A DNA stretch of 64,000 nt from Brevibacillus formosus (GCF_003013405.1 NZ_PXZL01000003.1:186001-250000); one strand, 5' to 3'. Counted from the first letter of the stretch, positions 39,401 to 48,291 are shown. Notes: a model not told the origin generated them from the sequence alone. A program made the numbers and translations.

Positions 39401-42400
39401 CGGCACAAACGAACATCTGTTTCTACTGGACATGCATCACATTATTGCAGACGGTATTTCTATTCAGATTTTATTGAAAGAATTTTCCGCCCTTTATGAA
39501 GGAGAAGTACTGGAATCATTGCCGATGCAGTACAAGGATTATGCGAGTTGGCAAAACAAAAGGCGGGAGACCTTGCAAGAACAGGAGCAGTATTGGCTCG
39601 ATTTGCTACAAGGGGAGCTACCCGTACTGAATCTCCCCCTAGATCACCCACGGCCACCGTTACAAAGCTTCGAGGGCGACAAAGTGAGCGCCCGCCTGGA
39701 CGCTCCACTTGTGAAAAAGCTAAGACAGGTAGCGGAGGAAACGGGAACCACCCTGTATATGGTTTTGCTCGCGTCGTATCAAGTGTTGTTACACAAGTAT
39801 ACGGGACAAACCGATATCATCGTAGGCTCACCAATCGGAGGAAGGCAACAGGCTGTATTTGAAAATATAGTGGGAATGTTCGTCAACACACTGGCTCTGC
39901 GGAACTTCCCGCACCCAGCCAAGTCATTCCGTGCCTTTCTTACAGAAGTACGAGAGTGTTGTCTGAAAGCCTATGAACATCAGGAATGGCCGTTTGAGAA
40001 GCTGGTGGAGAAATTACAGTTCTCTCGAGATTTAAGCCGCAATCCGTTGTTTGATACCATGTTCGTGCTGCAAAACATGGAGAGCTACCTTCCGAGTATG
40101 GAAGGGGTAAAGATGGTAACTCATCCGATCAACGTTCATGTCTCTCAGTTTGACCTCATGCTGGAGGCAATCGAAAGAGGAAATGACACCATTCATTTGA
40201 ATCTGGAGTTCTGCGTCAAGCTGTTTGCCAAAAATACGATGGAGAGGTTGCTGCGCCATTACCTCAATCTGTTGGAGCAACTAGTCCATAATGTCGACCA
40301 ACGTCTGGAAGATATGGACATGCTGTCAGCAGATGAACGAGAGCGCCTTGTCTATGGCTTGAATCAGACCACCACCGAATTTCCTTCTGAGTTAAGCATT
40401 ACACACATGCTGGAGAAACAGGCCGAGCAACGCCCCGAGGAGATCGCTGTCGTGTTAGGTGAACAACGCCTCACATACCGTCAACTGAATGCAGCCTCCA
40501 ACCGTATCGCTCATGCCCTTCATCACAGGGGAATCGGAGAGGGAGACGTTGTTGTTGTTATGGCCGAGCGTTCCCTGGAACTGATTACAAGTTTGCTCGG
40601 GGTGCTGAAAGCCGGGGCTGCCTATACCCCAGTTGACCCTGGCTATCCAACGGAGCGTCTTCGTTACTTGCTACGCAATTCGAGCGCAAAGCTTATGCTC
40701 GTCCAGCGTGCGTTTCAAGACCGTATTACCGACACAGATGCAGATATTGTTGCGGTGGAAGACATGCTAGCGGCTGAGTTTCCAAGCGAAAACCTGCTTC
40801 TTCCCTATAATCCTGAGCGAATGATGTACGTACTTTATACCTCTGGATCAACAGGAAATCCGAAGGGAGCCATGATCCGTTCGCATGCATTTGTCAATTT
40901 GCTTCACTGGTACACCCAAGAATTTACATTTACCGAAAACGAACGGGTTCTGCTCATTGCGTCAGCCAGCTTTGATCTGGCGCAAAAAAATTTATACGCG
41001 CCGTTGATCACAGGAGGACGCCTGATTCTTTTTGAACCGGGTCTGTATGATTACGAACGAATGTCCAGCACTATTGAACGTGAGGGCATTACCGTGATCA
41101 ACTGCACGCCTAGCGCGTTTTATCCATTGCTCGAGGAGAATGTTGACGACGACTACCAAAAGCTAAAAAGCCTCCGCTGGGTATTTTTGGGCGGCGAGCC
41201 GATCCATATGTCCCATCTGGGTCCATGGCTGCGCAGCCCGCACTGCCAGGCGGAAATCGTCAATACCTACGGCCCGACCGAATGTACCGACATCGCTTCG
41301 TATTACCGCATGCGCAACGAAAACTGGCAGGGTCAAGTCGAGCTGCCAATCGGCAAGCCAATTAACAACGCCCGGTTGTATGTGGTGGATAAAGAGATGA
41401 AAATCGTGCCAGAAGGTATGGAAGGTGAGTTGTGCATCGGAGGTATGGGGGTCGGCCTTGGCTACTACAATGCTCCCGAGTTGACGGAGGAACGATTTGT
41501 ACAGAGCAACGAGTTGCCCGAGAGAGTCGTGTACAAAACGGGGGACATAGTCAAGCGATTACCAGATGGCAACATAGTGTTCATAGGAAGGGTAGACCAC
41601 CAAGTCAAAATACGTGGATACCGCATTGAGATTGAAGAAATCGAAAAGAAACTCCTGGATCACCACCATGTGAAAGAGGCAGTGGTTACGGCTGTACAAG
41701 ATGCAAGCGGAGACACGACGCTCTGTGCATATGTAGTGCCGATCACTAACCTGACCACCGACCAAATCTGCAATTACCTCCAGATGGAACTACCAGCATA
41801 TATGGTCCCGCAGCTGGTAATGATCCTCGAGGCATTGCCACTGACTCCGAACGGCAAAATCGACCGCAAAGCGCTGCCCTTGCCTGCTCAGCAAATCGAG
41901 CGAACGGAGGAAAACGATCCCAGCGGTGAGACAGAGCAACGATTGGCGACACTGTGGGAGGATGTTCTTGGCATTAGCAAGGTTAGCCTCCAAGACAGTT
42001 TCTTTCGTTTGGGAGGACACTCCTTAAAAGCCATTGCTCTCCTCTCTCGAATCAAAAAGACATTTGGTGTGTCCATCCCGATTCAAACTTTATTTCGATC
42101 GCCGACTGTTCAGCAGCTTGCCGAGGTCATTCGACAAACACCCAAGACAAGCATCGTATCCATTCCTACAGCAGGAGGGCAAGAATATCATCGGCTTTCC
42201 TCAGAGCAAGAAAGGCTCTATGTTTTGGAACAGTTCGAAGACGTGGGCACTGCCTACAACGTGCCATGGGCGGCTCACGTATATGGCCCATTGGACGCTG
42301 ACCGCTGTCACGAAGCATTTACCTCGTTAAGCCGTCGGCATGAATCGCTTCGCACATGCTTTGAGATGATTGGCGATACGGTTTTTCAAAAAGTGCTAAA

Positions 42401-45400
42401 AGAAGTGAAAGGCTTCTTCACCTATGAGGAAGTGATCGGTGGGGTGCCTGACCAACTAATCAGGCAGTTCGTGCGTCCATTCGATCTGAGTGTAGGTCCG
42501 TTGTTCCGAGTGAAAGTCATCCGGCTCGGCACAAACGAACATCTGTTTTTACTGGACATGCACCACATTATTGCAGACGGTATTTCTATTCAGATTTTAT
42601 TGAAAGAATTTTCCGCCCTTTATGAAGGAGAAGTACTGGAATCATTGCCGATGCAGTACAAGGATTATGCGAGTTGGCAAAACAAAAGGCGGGAGACCTT
42701 GCAAGAACAGGAGCAGTATTGGCTAGACTTGTTGCAAGGGGAGCTACCGGTATTGAATCTGCCGTTGGATTACCCGCGGCCACCGTTACAAAACTTCGAG
42801 GGCGACAAGGTAAGCATCCACGTGGACGCCTCACTGGCCAAAAAGCTGGGACAGGTAGCCGAAGAAACAGGATCCACCCTGTATATGGTTTTGCTTGCTG
42901 CGTATCAAGTGTTGTTGCACAAGTATACAGGACAAACCGATATCATTGTCGGATCACCAATCGGGGGAAGGCAACAGGATGAATTTGAAAATACCGTGGG
43001 AATGTTCGTCAACACACTGGCCCTGCGAAGCTTCCCGCACCCAGACAAGTCACTCCGTGCCTTTCTTACAGAAGTACGAGAGTGTTGTCTGAAAGCCTAT
43101 GAACATCAGGAATGGCCGTTTGAGAAGCTGGTCGAGAAACTAGAGTTCTCCCGGGATTTAAGCCGCAATCCGTTGTTTGATACCATGTTCGTCCTACAAA
43201 ACATGGAGAGTTACCTTCCGTGCATGGAAGGGGTAAGGATGGTAACTCATCCGATCAACGCCCATGTATCTCAGTTTGACCTCATGCTGGAAGCGATCGA
43301 GAGAGAAGACGAAGGCATCCAGTTGAATCTGGAATATTGCGTCAAGCTGTTTGCCAAAAACACGATGGAGAGGTTGCTGCACCATTACCTCAATCTGCTA
43401 GAACAACTGGTCCGTAATGTCGACCAGCGTGTGGAAGAAATGGACATGCTGTCAGCAGATGAACGAGAGCGCCTTGTCTATGGCTTGAATCAGACCACCA
43501 CCGAATTTCCTTCTGAGCTAAGCATTGCACACATGCTGGAGAAACAGGTTGAACAACGCCCCGAGGAGATCGCTGTCGTGTTCGGTGAACAGCTCCTCAC
43601 TTACCATCAATTGCATGCGGCCTCCAACCGTATCGCTCATGCCCTGCATCACAGGGGAATCGGAGAAGGAGACGTTGTTGTCGTTATGGCCGAGCGTTCG
43701 CTGGCACTCATTACAGGCCTACTTGGAGTGCTAAAAGCCGGAGCTGCCTATACCCCAGTTGACCCCGGCTATCCAGCGGGGCGTCTTCGTTACTTGCTAC
43801 GCAATTCGAGTGCGAAGTTGTTGCTCGTCCAGCGTGCATTTCAAGACCGTATTGCCGACACGGATGCAGATGTTGTTGCGGTGGAAGACCTTCTAGTGGC
43901 TGAGTTTCCAAGTGAAAACCTGCTTCTTCCCTATAATCCTGAGCGATTGATGTACGTACTTTATACCTCTGGTTCAACAGGAAATCCCAAAGGTGCTATG
44001 ATCCGGTCTCATGCCTTTGTCAATTTACTTCACTGGTACACAAGGGAGTTTAGGTTTACCGAGAACGAACGGGTCCTGCTCATTGCTTCAGCCAGCTTTG
44101 ATTTGGCGCAAAAAAATCTATATGCGCCGTTGATTACTGGTGGACGCTTAATCCTTTTCGAACCGGGTTTGTATGACTACGAACAGATGTCGGCTACCAT
44201 TGAACGTGAAGGCATTACCGTAATCAACTGCACACCTAGCGCGTTTTACCCGTTGCTCGAGGAGAATGCAGACGACGGCTACCAAAAGCTGAAAAGCCTT
44301 CGATGGGTATTTTTGGGCGGCGAGCCGATCCACATGACCAAGCTGGGTCCATGGGTGCGCAGCGAGAACTGCCAGGCGGAGATCGTCAATACCTACGGCC
44401 CGACTGAATGTACTGACATCGCTTCCTATTACCGCATGCGCAGCGAAGACTGGCAAGGCGAAGTCGAGCTGCCGATCGGCAAGCCAATTGATAACGTCCG
44501 ATTGTATGTGGTGGACAAAGCGATGAAGATTGTCCCGGAAGGTATGGAAGGTGAGTTGTGTATCGGGGGCGTGGGGGTCGGCCTTGGCTATTACAATGCT
44601 CCCAAGTTAACGGAAGAACGCTTTGTACAGAGCAACGAGTTGCCAGAGAGAGTTGTGTACAAGACAGGAGACATAGTCAAGCGGATACCAGATGGCAACG
44701 TGGTATTCATAGGAAGGGTAGATCACCAAGTTAAAATCCGTGGATTCCGCATTGAAATTGAAGAGATCGAGAAGAAGCTAATCGATCATCCTCAAGTAAA
44801 GGAAGCAGTGGTTACGGCTGTACAGGATGTGGACGGGGACGCGATACTCCGCGCATATGTAGTTCCGGTCAGCTCTTTGACAACCGACCAGCTCTATCAT
44901 TACCTGCAAGACGAGCTTCCAAGCTATATGGTCCCGCAATATCTCATATTGCTAGAGTCACTACCGCTGACTCCGAACGGTAAAATTGACCGCAAAGCGT
45001 TGCCATTGTGGCCCGATAACATAGTTCTGACTGAGGAGGACGAACCGAGGGGAGAAACAGAGCAACAATTAGCAGCTCTGTGGCAGGAAACACTTGGAAT
45101 CCGCAAGGTAAGCGTTCATGATCATTTCTTTCAGTTAACAGACCAAACCTTCAAAGCGCTTGATGTAATCGGCAAAATAAATAAGGCTTTTGGCGTTAAA
45201 TCCAATCTTAATCTGTTGATTCGTAATCCTACCATTCGAGAACTAGCTAAACAGATCGAAAATTGCTCTTTGAATCCATTGCCTTCACTGGAAGCAGTTG
45301 CCGAGCGTCCTTACTACCCAGCATCCTCAGCACAAAAGCGGCTGTTTATGATCAATAAACTGCTAGGGAGCGGAACAACTTACAACGTTCCAGTCATACG

Positions 45401-46607
45401 CAGAATGAAAGGGAGACTGGACATTCAGCGTGTTGGGGAGGCCATGAAGGAACTTGTCCAGCGACATGAATCACTTCGGACATCCTTTCAATTGGATGTG
45501 GAAACCGGTGCGTTGCTCCAAAAGGTGCATTCTGACGTTTCATTTACCTCTTTCGTATATGAACTCACCGAGGCAGAAGCGACAGAAATGATTCAAGATT
45601 TTGTCAGGCCGTTTCGCCTGGATAGACCACCGCTGTTTCGATCAGCGCTAATCAACCTGATAGATAAAGAAGAGTGCATCCTCATCATTGACATGCACCA
45701 TAGCATAACAGATGGTATGTCAATAGGGATTATACTAAAAGACTTAGTAGCCCTTTACGAAAAAAGACAGATGGACACCCCCAAGCTTCAATATAAGGAC
45801 TACGCTGTCTGGGAAAATCAGCTCATGAATACGAGAGAATGGCAAAAGCAGGAGAAATACTGGCTAGAGATATTCAAAGAGCCTGTTCACCCGATACAAA
45901 TGCCAGTCAGTCGCCAAGCTTCCTTGGCAGCAGATGCCAATACCCGTACGATCTATTTTTCCCTAGAGGAAAACACAACTGTGGCCTTGCAGAACCTTGC
46001 TCAGTCAACAGAGACGACCCTTTTTATGGTGTTGATGACCACCTTTACTATTCTGTTGTCCAAACTGTCTGACCAGGAAGATATTGTGGTTGGTACTCCA
46101 ATTTCGGGAAGACATCACGATGGACTGGAGAATATCGTAGGAATGTTTGTCAATACGTTGGCTATTCGCAACTCGCTACAACGCAGCCTGAACTTTCTGG
46201 AGTATTTGAATCAGGTGAAAGAGCGACTGCTAGAAGCATATGAAAATCAAGATTATCCTTTTGATCATCTGGTGGACAAACTGAACGTCCCGCGTGAGAT
46301 CAGCACAAACCCTTTGTTCAATGTCATGTTCCAATTTGCACAAAAGGACGAAGTAGAGAAAATTGCGGGTTTGGAGATGCTCCCTGTCGAATATGATTGC
46401 GCTCCAAGCAAATTCGATATCCACTTTGTTGTCGTACAAGAAGATCAGCGGACCCTGTACCTGGAAATGACATACCGAGATGCGTATCTCCCAGATGAAT
46501 CGGCTAACGAGTTCATTACTCAATTTATTGAATTGGTTCAGCAAATTGTTCATGATACGGGTATTTGTCTAAAAAAGATCATGACCAGCCAACGAGTACA
46601 ACCCTAG
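36441..46607 (+). CDS. NRPS-2: (half C)-A-PCP-C-A-PCP-C-A-(inactive PCP)-C
   Basis: Protein of 3388 residues. The ATG at 36441 is chosen because AAAGGAG lies nine bases upstream; an upstream ATG at 36420 lacks one. Domains: C-terminal lobe of a condensation domain only (about 20-260, no HHxxxDG); A1 about 275-790; PCP1 with S819; C2 with HHIIADG; A2; PCP2 with S1861; C3 with HHIIADG; A3; PCP3 about 2890-2955, where the Ser position is Thr (T2903 in LTDQTFKAL against LGGHSLKAI); C4 with HHSITDG and then the end. All three A domains read the same code, D-L-K-N-F-G-T-D-I-K, so the same amino acid is activated three times; I do not assign it. The half C suggests that A1-PCP1 starts the peptide. 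The terminal C4 needs an acceptor carrier on another protein, such as the first PCP of NRPS-1. There is no epimerase or TE. Confidence 0.93.
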   Translation: MIQKLAGTANRNGQLPGDVEQRLCDWQVDDYWRHILANREQTLNMPLDCVRPAVKSMEKGYVARKTSLELKRKLELIEEKEAVSMEIMLLAAFILLLSKYSGQDQIFVGWTSDSFQQSGGSQASCTSVIAGHVDQDITWREYVAIIEQKCLQALAPKRFSYEELVKALDLDQDPSRNPLFDVLFKKKNEEIEWKKYDFSLEIDTEKEGIFVKVQYDTNLFFKSTMKKLLCHYVNLLEQLVRDADQCIADMDMLSADEREHLVYGLNQTSTEYPFDHSISYMLEKQVEQRPEEIAVVFGAQRLTYRQLHASSNRIAHALHHRGIGEGDVVVVMAERSLELITGLLGVLKAGAAYTPVDPGYPAERLRYLLRNSSAKLLLVQRTFQDRIADTDADIVAVEDLLAAELPSENLPLPYHPEQLMYVLYTSGSTGNPKGAMIRSHAFVNLLHWYTQEFTFTENDRVLLIASASFDLAQKNLYAPLVTGGRLILFEPGLYDYEQMSATIEREDITVINCTPSAFYPLLEENADDDYKKLKSLRWIFLGGEPIHMTKLGPWLRSENCQAEIVNTYGPTECTDIASYYRMRSEDWQGETELPIGKPIDNVRLYVVDKEMKIVPEGMEGELCIGGVGVGIGYYNAPELTQERFVQSEELPEKVVYKTGDVVKRLPDGNVAFIGRVDHQVKIRGFRIEIEEIEKKLLDHPHVKEAIITAVQDADGDTSLRAYVVPGVSLTIDQIRDYLQMELPAYMVPQFFIFLESLPLTPNGKIDRKALPLPPEKMRPTEEPDLNDEIEQRLVALWQEVLGIRKIGIQDSFFRLGGHSLKAIALLSRIKKTFGVSIPIQTLFRSPTVQQLAEVIRRSPKTNVVSIPTAESQEYHRLSSEQERLYVLEQFEDVGTAYNVPWAAHVYGPLDVDRCHKAFTSLSRRHESLRTCFEMIGDTVFQKVLKEVKGFFTYEEVIGGVPDQLIRQFLRPFDLSIGPLFRVKLIRLGTNEHLFLLDMHHIIADGISIQILLKEFSALYEGEVLESLPMQYKDYASWQNKRRETLQEQEQYWLDLLQGELPVLNLPLDHPRPPLQSFEGDKVSARLDAPLVKKLRQVAEETGTTLYMVLLASYQVLLHKYTGQTDIIVGSPIGGRQQAVFENIVGMFVNTLALRNFPHPAKSFRAFLTEVRECCLKAYEHQEWPFEKLVEKLQFSRDLSRNPLFDTMFVLQNMESYLPSMEGVKMVTHPINVHVSQFDLMLEAIERGNDTIHLNLEFCVKLFAKNTMERLLRHYLNLLEQLVHNVDQRLEDMDMLSADERERLVYGLNQTTTEFPSELSITHMLEKQAEQRPEEIAVVLGEQRLTYRQLNAASNRIAHALHHRGIGEGDVVVVMAERSLELITSLLGVLKAGAAYTPVDPGYPTERLRYLLRNSSAKLMLVQRAFQDRITDTDADIVAVEDMLAAEFPSENLLLPYNPERMMYVLYTSGSTGNPKGAMIRSHAFVNLLHWYTQEFTFTENERVLLIASASFDLAQKNLYAPLITGGRLILFEPGLYDYERMSSTIEREGITVINCTPSAFYPLLEENVDDDYQKLKSLRWVFLGGEPIHMSHLGPWLRSPHCQAEIVNTYGPTECTDIASYYRMRNENWQGQVELPIGKPINNARLYVVDKEMKIVPEGMEGELCIGGMGVGLGYYNAPELTEERFVQSNELPERVVYKTGDIVKRLPDGNIVFIGRVDHQVKIRGYRIEIEEIEKKLLDHHHVKEAVVTAVQDASGDTTLCAYVVPITNLTTDQICNYLQMELPAYMVPQLVMILEALPLTPNGKIDRKALPLPAQQIERTEENDPSGETEQRLATLWEDVLGISKVSLQDSFFRLGGHSLKAIALLSRIKKTFGVSIPIQTLFRSPTVQQLAEVIRQTPKTSIVSIPTAGGQEYHRLSSEQERLYVLEQFEDVGTAYNVPWAAHVYGPLDADRCHEAFTSLSRRHESLRTCFEMIGDTVFQKVLKEVKGFFTYEEVIGGVPDQLIRQFVRPFDLSVGPLFRVKVIRLGTNEHLFLLDMHHIIADGISIQILLKEFSALYEGEVLESLPMQYKDYASWQNKRRETLQEQEQYWLDLLQGELPVLNLPLDYPRPPLQNFEGDKVSIHVDASLAKKLGQVAEETGSTLYMVLLAAYQVLLHKYTGQTDIIVGSPIGGRQQDEFENTVGMFVNTLALRSFPHPDKSLRAFLTEVRECCLKAYEHQEWPFEKLVEKLEFSRDLSRNPLFDTMFVLQNMESYLPCMEGVRMVTHPINAHVSQFDLMLEAIEREDEGIQLNLEYCVKLFAKNTMERLLHHYLNLLEQLVRNVDQRVEEMDMLSADERERLVYGLNQTTTEFPSELSIAHMLEKQVEQRPEEIAVVFGEQLLTYHQLHAASNRIAHALHHRGIGEGDVVVVMAERSLALITGLLGVLKAGAAYTPVDPGYPAGRLRYLLRNSSAKLLLVQRAFQDRIADTDADVVAVEDLLVAEFPSENLLLPYNPERLMYVLYTSGSTGNPKGAMIRSHAFVNLLHWYTREFRFTENERVLLIASASFDLAQKNLYAPLITGGRLILFEPGLYDYEQMSATIEREGITVINCTPSAFYPLLEENADDGYQKLKSLRWVFLGGEPIHMTKLGPWVRSENCQAEIVNTYGPTECTDIASYYRMRSEDWQGEVELPIGKPIDNVRLYVVDKAMKIVPEGMEGELCIGGVGVGLGYYNAPKLTEERFVQSNELPERVVYKTGDIVKRIPDGNVVFIGRVDHQVKIRGFRIEIEEIEKKLIDHPQVKEAVVTAVQDVDGDAILRAYVVPVSSLTTDQLYHYLQDELPSYMVPQYLILLESLPLTPNGKIDRKALPLWPDNIVLTEEDEPRGETEQQLAALWQETLGIRKVSVHDHFFQLTDQTFKALDVIGKINKAFGVKSNLNLLIRNPTIRELAKQIENCSLNPLPSLEAVAERPYYPASSAQKRLFMINKLLGSGTTYNVPVIRRMKGRLDIQRVGEAMKELVQRHESLRTSFQLDVETGALLQKVHSDVSFTSFVYELTEAEATEMIQDFVRPFRLDRPPLFRSALINLIDKEECILIIDMHHSITDGMSIGIILKDLVALYEKRQMDTPKLQYKDYAVWENQLMNTREWQKQEKYWLEIFKEPVHPIQMPVSRQASLAADANTRTIYFSLEENTTVALQNLAQSTETTLFMVLMTTFTILLSKLSDQEDIVVGTPISGRHHDGLENIVGMFVNTLAIRNSLQRSLNFLEYLNQVKERLLEAYENQDYPFDHLVDKLNVPREISTNPLFNVMFQFAQKDEVEKIAGLEMLPVEYDCAPSKFDIHFVVVQEDQRTLYLEMTYRDAYLPDESANEFITQFIELVQQIVHDTGICLKKIMTSQRVQP
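37130..45070 (+). repeat. tandem repeat of exactly 3126 bp in NRPS-2 (about 2.5 copies)
   Basis: Matching landmarks recur at a constant spacing: the TCAGCAGATGAACG word is at 37200, 40326 and 43452, and the PCP attachment codon is at 38895, 42021 and 45147. The period is 3126 bp, or 1042 residues, with no indels. A unit covers A-PCP-C. The third copy stops being similar at the PCP, where a different PCP-C end takes over. Stretches inside C2/C3 (from about 39460 and 42586) are identical for more than 100 bp. Confidence 0.9.
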
Positions 46608-46620
46608 CTTCCGGACATAG

Positions 46621-46649
46621 TCCCGCCTTCTACATTGGCGGGATTTTTT
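46621..46649 (+). terminator. rho-independent terminator of the PKS/NRPS operon
   Basis: Arms TCCCGCC (46621-46627) and GGCGGGA (46637-46643) with a nine-base loop, followed by six T. It lies 14 bases after the NRPS-2 stop and closes the long + strand operon. Confidence 0.85.
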
Positions 46650-46745
46650 ACATCCACCCTGAAGTAAATATAGGAAGCACCCCCGAACACGTGGTTGCAG
46701 ACTGTCGCGTTTAATAGAAGAGAACTCGAACAGGAGAGAGATTGA

Positions 46746-47324
46746 ATGATGGATAGCAACGTTTTGTTCAAGGAGTTTCCAGTATTGAAATCGGACAAAT
46801 TAACACTTGGCCCGATTGAAGATCATCATTTAGAAGAAGTGTTTGAGATATACAGCAATGATAAAGTATTTGAGTATTGCGGTATTATTCCAAAGCACAA
46901 AAAGGACAGCGTAATGACCATGATCAGGCATTTTAAAAGGGATTATCATAAAAAAACAAGGTTGAAATGGGGGATTTTTCCTGATAACCAGAGCAATACA
47001 TTAGTTGGTATTATCGAGGCTTTCGAGTTTAATCAAAGAATAAACAAAGTAACAATCGGCTACTTTTTGGCCGAAAGACACTGGGGAAAAGGAATTGCCT
47101 CAGAGGCGGTCAACATGGTCGTACGCTTCTTGATTGAAGATGCCAAAGTGAGCAGAATTCAAGCAGATGTAATGCCTCCGAATGAAGTATCCAAAAGGGT
47201 ATTGCTCAAGAATGGTTTCATCAAGGAGGGAACGCTAAGACAAGCAGCATCCTGGTCCGGTAAAGGAGTTGTAGATTTAGAGATATATAGCTTGTTAAAA
47301 GAAGATTTCCAAAGAGAGAAATAG
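46746..47324 (+). CDS. GNAT-family N-acetyltransferase, RimJ/RimL type
   Basis: Protein of 192 residues, ATG at 46746 with AGGAG nine bases upstream. The acetyl-CoA-binding region is visible as RHWGKGIASEAVNMVV, followed by the conserved NExSKRVLLKNGF segment. The fold and spacing are those of RimJ/RimL-type acetyltransferases that act on amine groups of proteins, peptides or antibiotics. It lies between the operon terminator and a bidirectional terminator, so it is a single-gene unit next to a peptide antibiotic locus. Self-protection by acetylating a free amine of the product, as EdeQ does for edeine in Brevibacillus, is plausible. A tailoring role or an unrelated role is also possible. Confidence 0.85.
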   Translation: MMDSNVLFKEFPVLKSDKLTLGPIEDHHLEEVFEIYSNDKVFEYCGIIPKHKKDSVMTMIRHFKRDYHKKTRLKWGIFPDNQSNTLVGIIEAFEFNQRINKVTIGYFLAERHWGKGIASEAVNMVVRFLIEDAKVSRIQADVMPPNEVSKRVLLKNGFIKEGTLRQAASWSGKGVVDLEIYSLLKEDFQREK

Positions 47325-47403
47325 TAAGATAGTGGATCGTGAAGAGGAGTGCTAAAATCATAAATGAGAGAAAAGTGGAACTGATAGGATAGCACTTTAA
47401 ATT

Positions 47404-47458
47404 AAAAAAGAAGGTTTCATCCCCGAACCGGATTTGAGGATGAAGCCTTCTTTTTTTT
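47404..47458. terminator. bidirectional rho-independent terminator
   Basis: Thirteen-base arms GAAGGTTTCATCC (47410-47422) and GGATGAAGCCTTC (47438-47450) pair with one mismatch. They are flanked by AAAAAA on the left and eight T on the right, so they can work for both the GNAT gene and the convergent Sfp-type gene. Confidence 0.9.
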
Positions 47459-47523
47459 CAAAAAAAACTTGATAATACGGGGGAGAGTTTTCACAAATTA
47501 AATAACAAGAGTGTTGGTCACCC

Positions 47524-48213
47524 TCAATCATTAAGAAAAAACTGAACAAATGTATTCAAGGCAATGATCTCAACCGTTTCACAAAACTTGTCGTTCTGCG
47601 CGCAAGCAGTAAGAGTATATTGGTCATCGAGAAAGAATATCTTAAAATACCAATTACAATGATCATATACACGTAATCCCTCAACTCCACCTCCTCGAAC
47701 AGTTGAAAAGCTATTTAGTGGAATCGAAAATCCATGGCCGATTGCTTTGACATAACTCTCCTTGGCCGTCCAGACTTTAAAAAAGCGAGAGTGTCTTTGC
47801 AGAGCATCCTGTTCATTCTCAATAAACTCATATTCTTCTTGTGCAAAAAACTGTTTTGCAATCTGTAGATCAACCGTATGTATTCTTTCTATATCAATAC
47901 CCACAGGGTGCTCGTCTATTATGCAGACTATCCATTTGCCCGAGTGTGAGATATTAAAATGAAGTAGGTTCAACGGCATGTAAAGGTACGGTTTTCCAAA
48001 TGTGTTCTTGCTAAATAAGATAGTTTTCGGAGGAATAGCAAATTTTTCAGAAACGATTTTTCTAATAAGGAGGTCGCCCAATAGGCCTCTGATCAGATCT
48101 TCACGGTGGAGGAACTTGGATAGTCTTTGTTTCTTTTCTTCAGTAACAAAGGTTAAGAGGTGTGAAATGTACGCATCTGGTAATGTAGATATAGGGACAG
48201 CGTATATTTGCAT
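47524..48213 (-). CDS. sfp: Sfp-type 4'-phosphopantetheinyl transferase
   Basis: Protein of 229 residues. The ATG at 48213 is chosen because GGAGG lies nine bases upstream; the TTG at 48222 touches that GGAGG and cannot be the start. Motifs of the Sfp family are clear: FNISHSGKWIVC, the Mg-binding VGIDIERI, and the FFKVWTAKESYVKAIG segment with its catalytic WTAKE(S)Y. The enzyme transfers the phosphopantetheine arm of CoA to the Ser of carrier domains; this cluster has at least ten such Ser. It is transcribed with the LoaP-like gene (78-base gap), convergent to the biosynthetic operon. The symbol is given by family, since members activate many clusters. Confidence 0.92.
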   Translation of the reverse strand: MQIYAVPISTLPDAYISHLLTFVTEEKKQRLSKFLHREDLIRGLLGDLLIRKIVSEKFAIPPKTILFSKNTFGKPYLYMPLNLLHFNISHSGKWIVCIIDEHPVGIDIERIHTVDLQIAKQFFAQEEYEFIENEQDALQRHSRFFKVWTAKESYVKAIGHGFSIPLNSFSTVRGGGVEGLRVYDHCNWYFKIFFLDDQYTLTACAQNDKFCETVEIIALNTFVQFFLND

Positions 48214-48291
48214 AATGTTCAACCTCCAGTACAGTTGTAATGCATTCAGGGGATTTGAACATTTAGCATTTACCTATGATGGCTAAATGAA

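Noticed and set aside
722..46607. Naming a known natural product for the locus
   Set aside because: The loading modules are outside the window, the key A-domain code is not assigned, and I could not match the architecture with confidence to any described Brevibacillus compound.
48214..48222. TTG start of the Sfp-type gene at 48222
   Set aside because: It directly touches the GGAGG sequence; only the ATG at 48213 has proper spacing.
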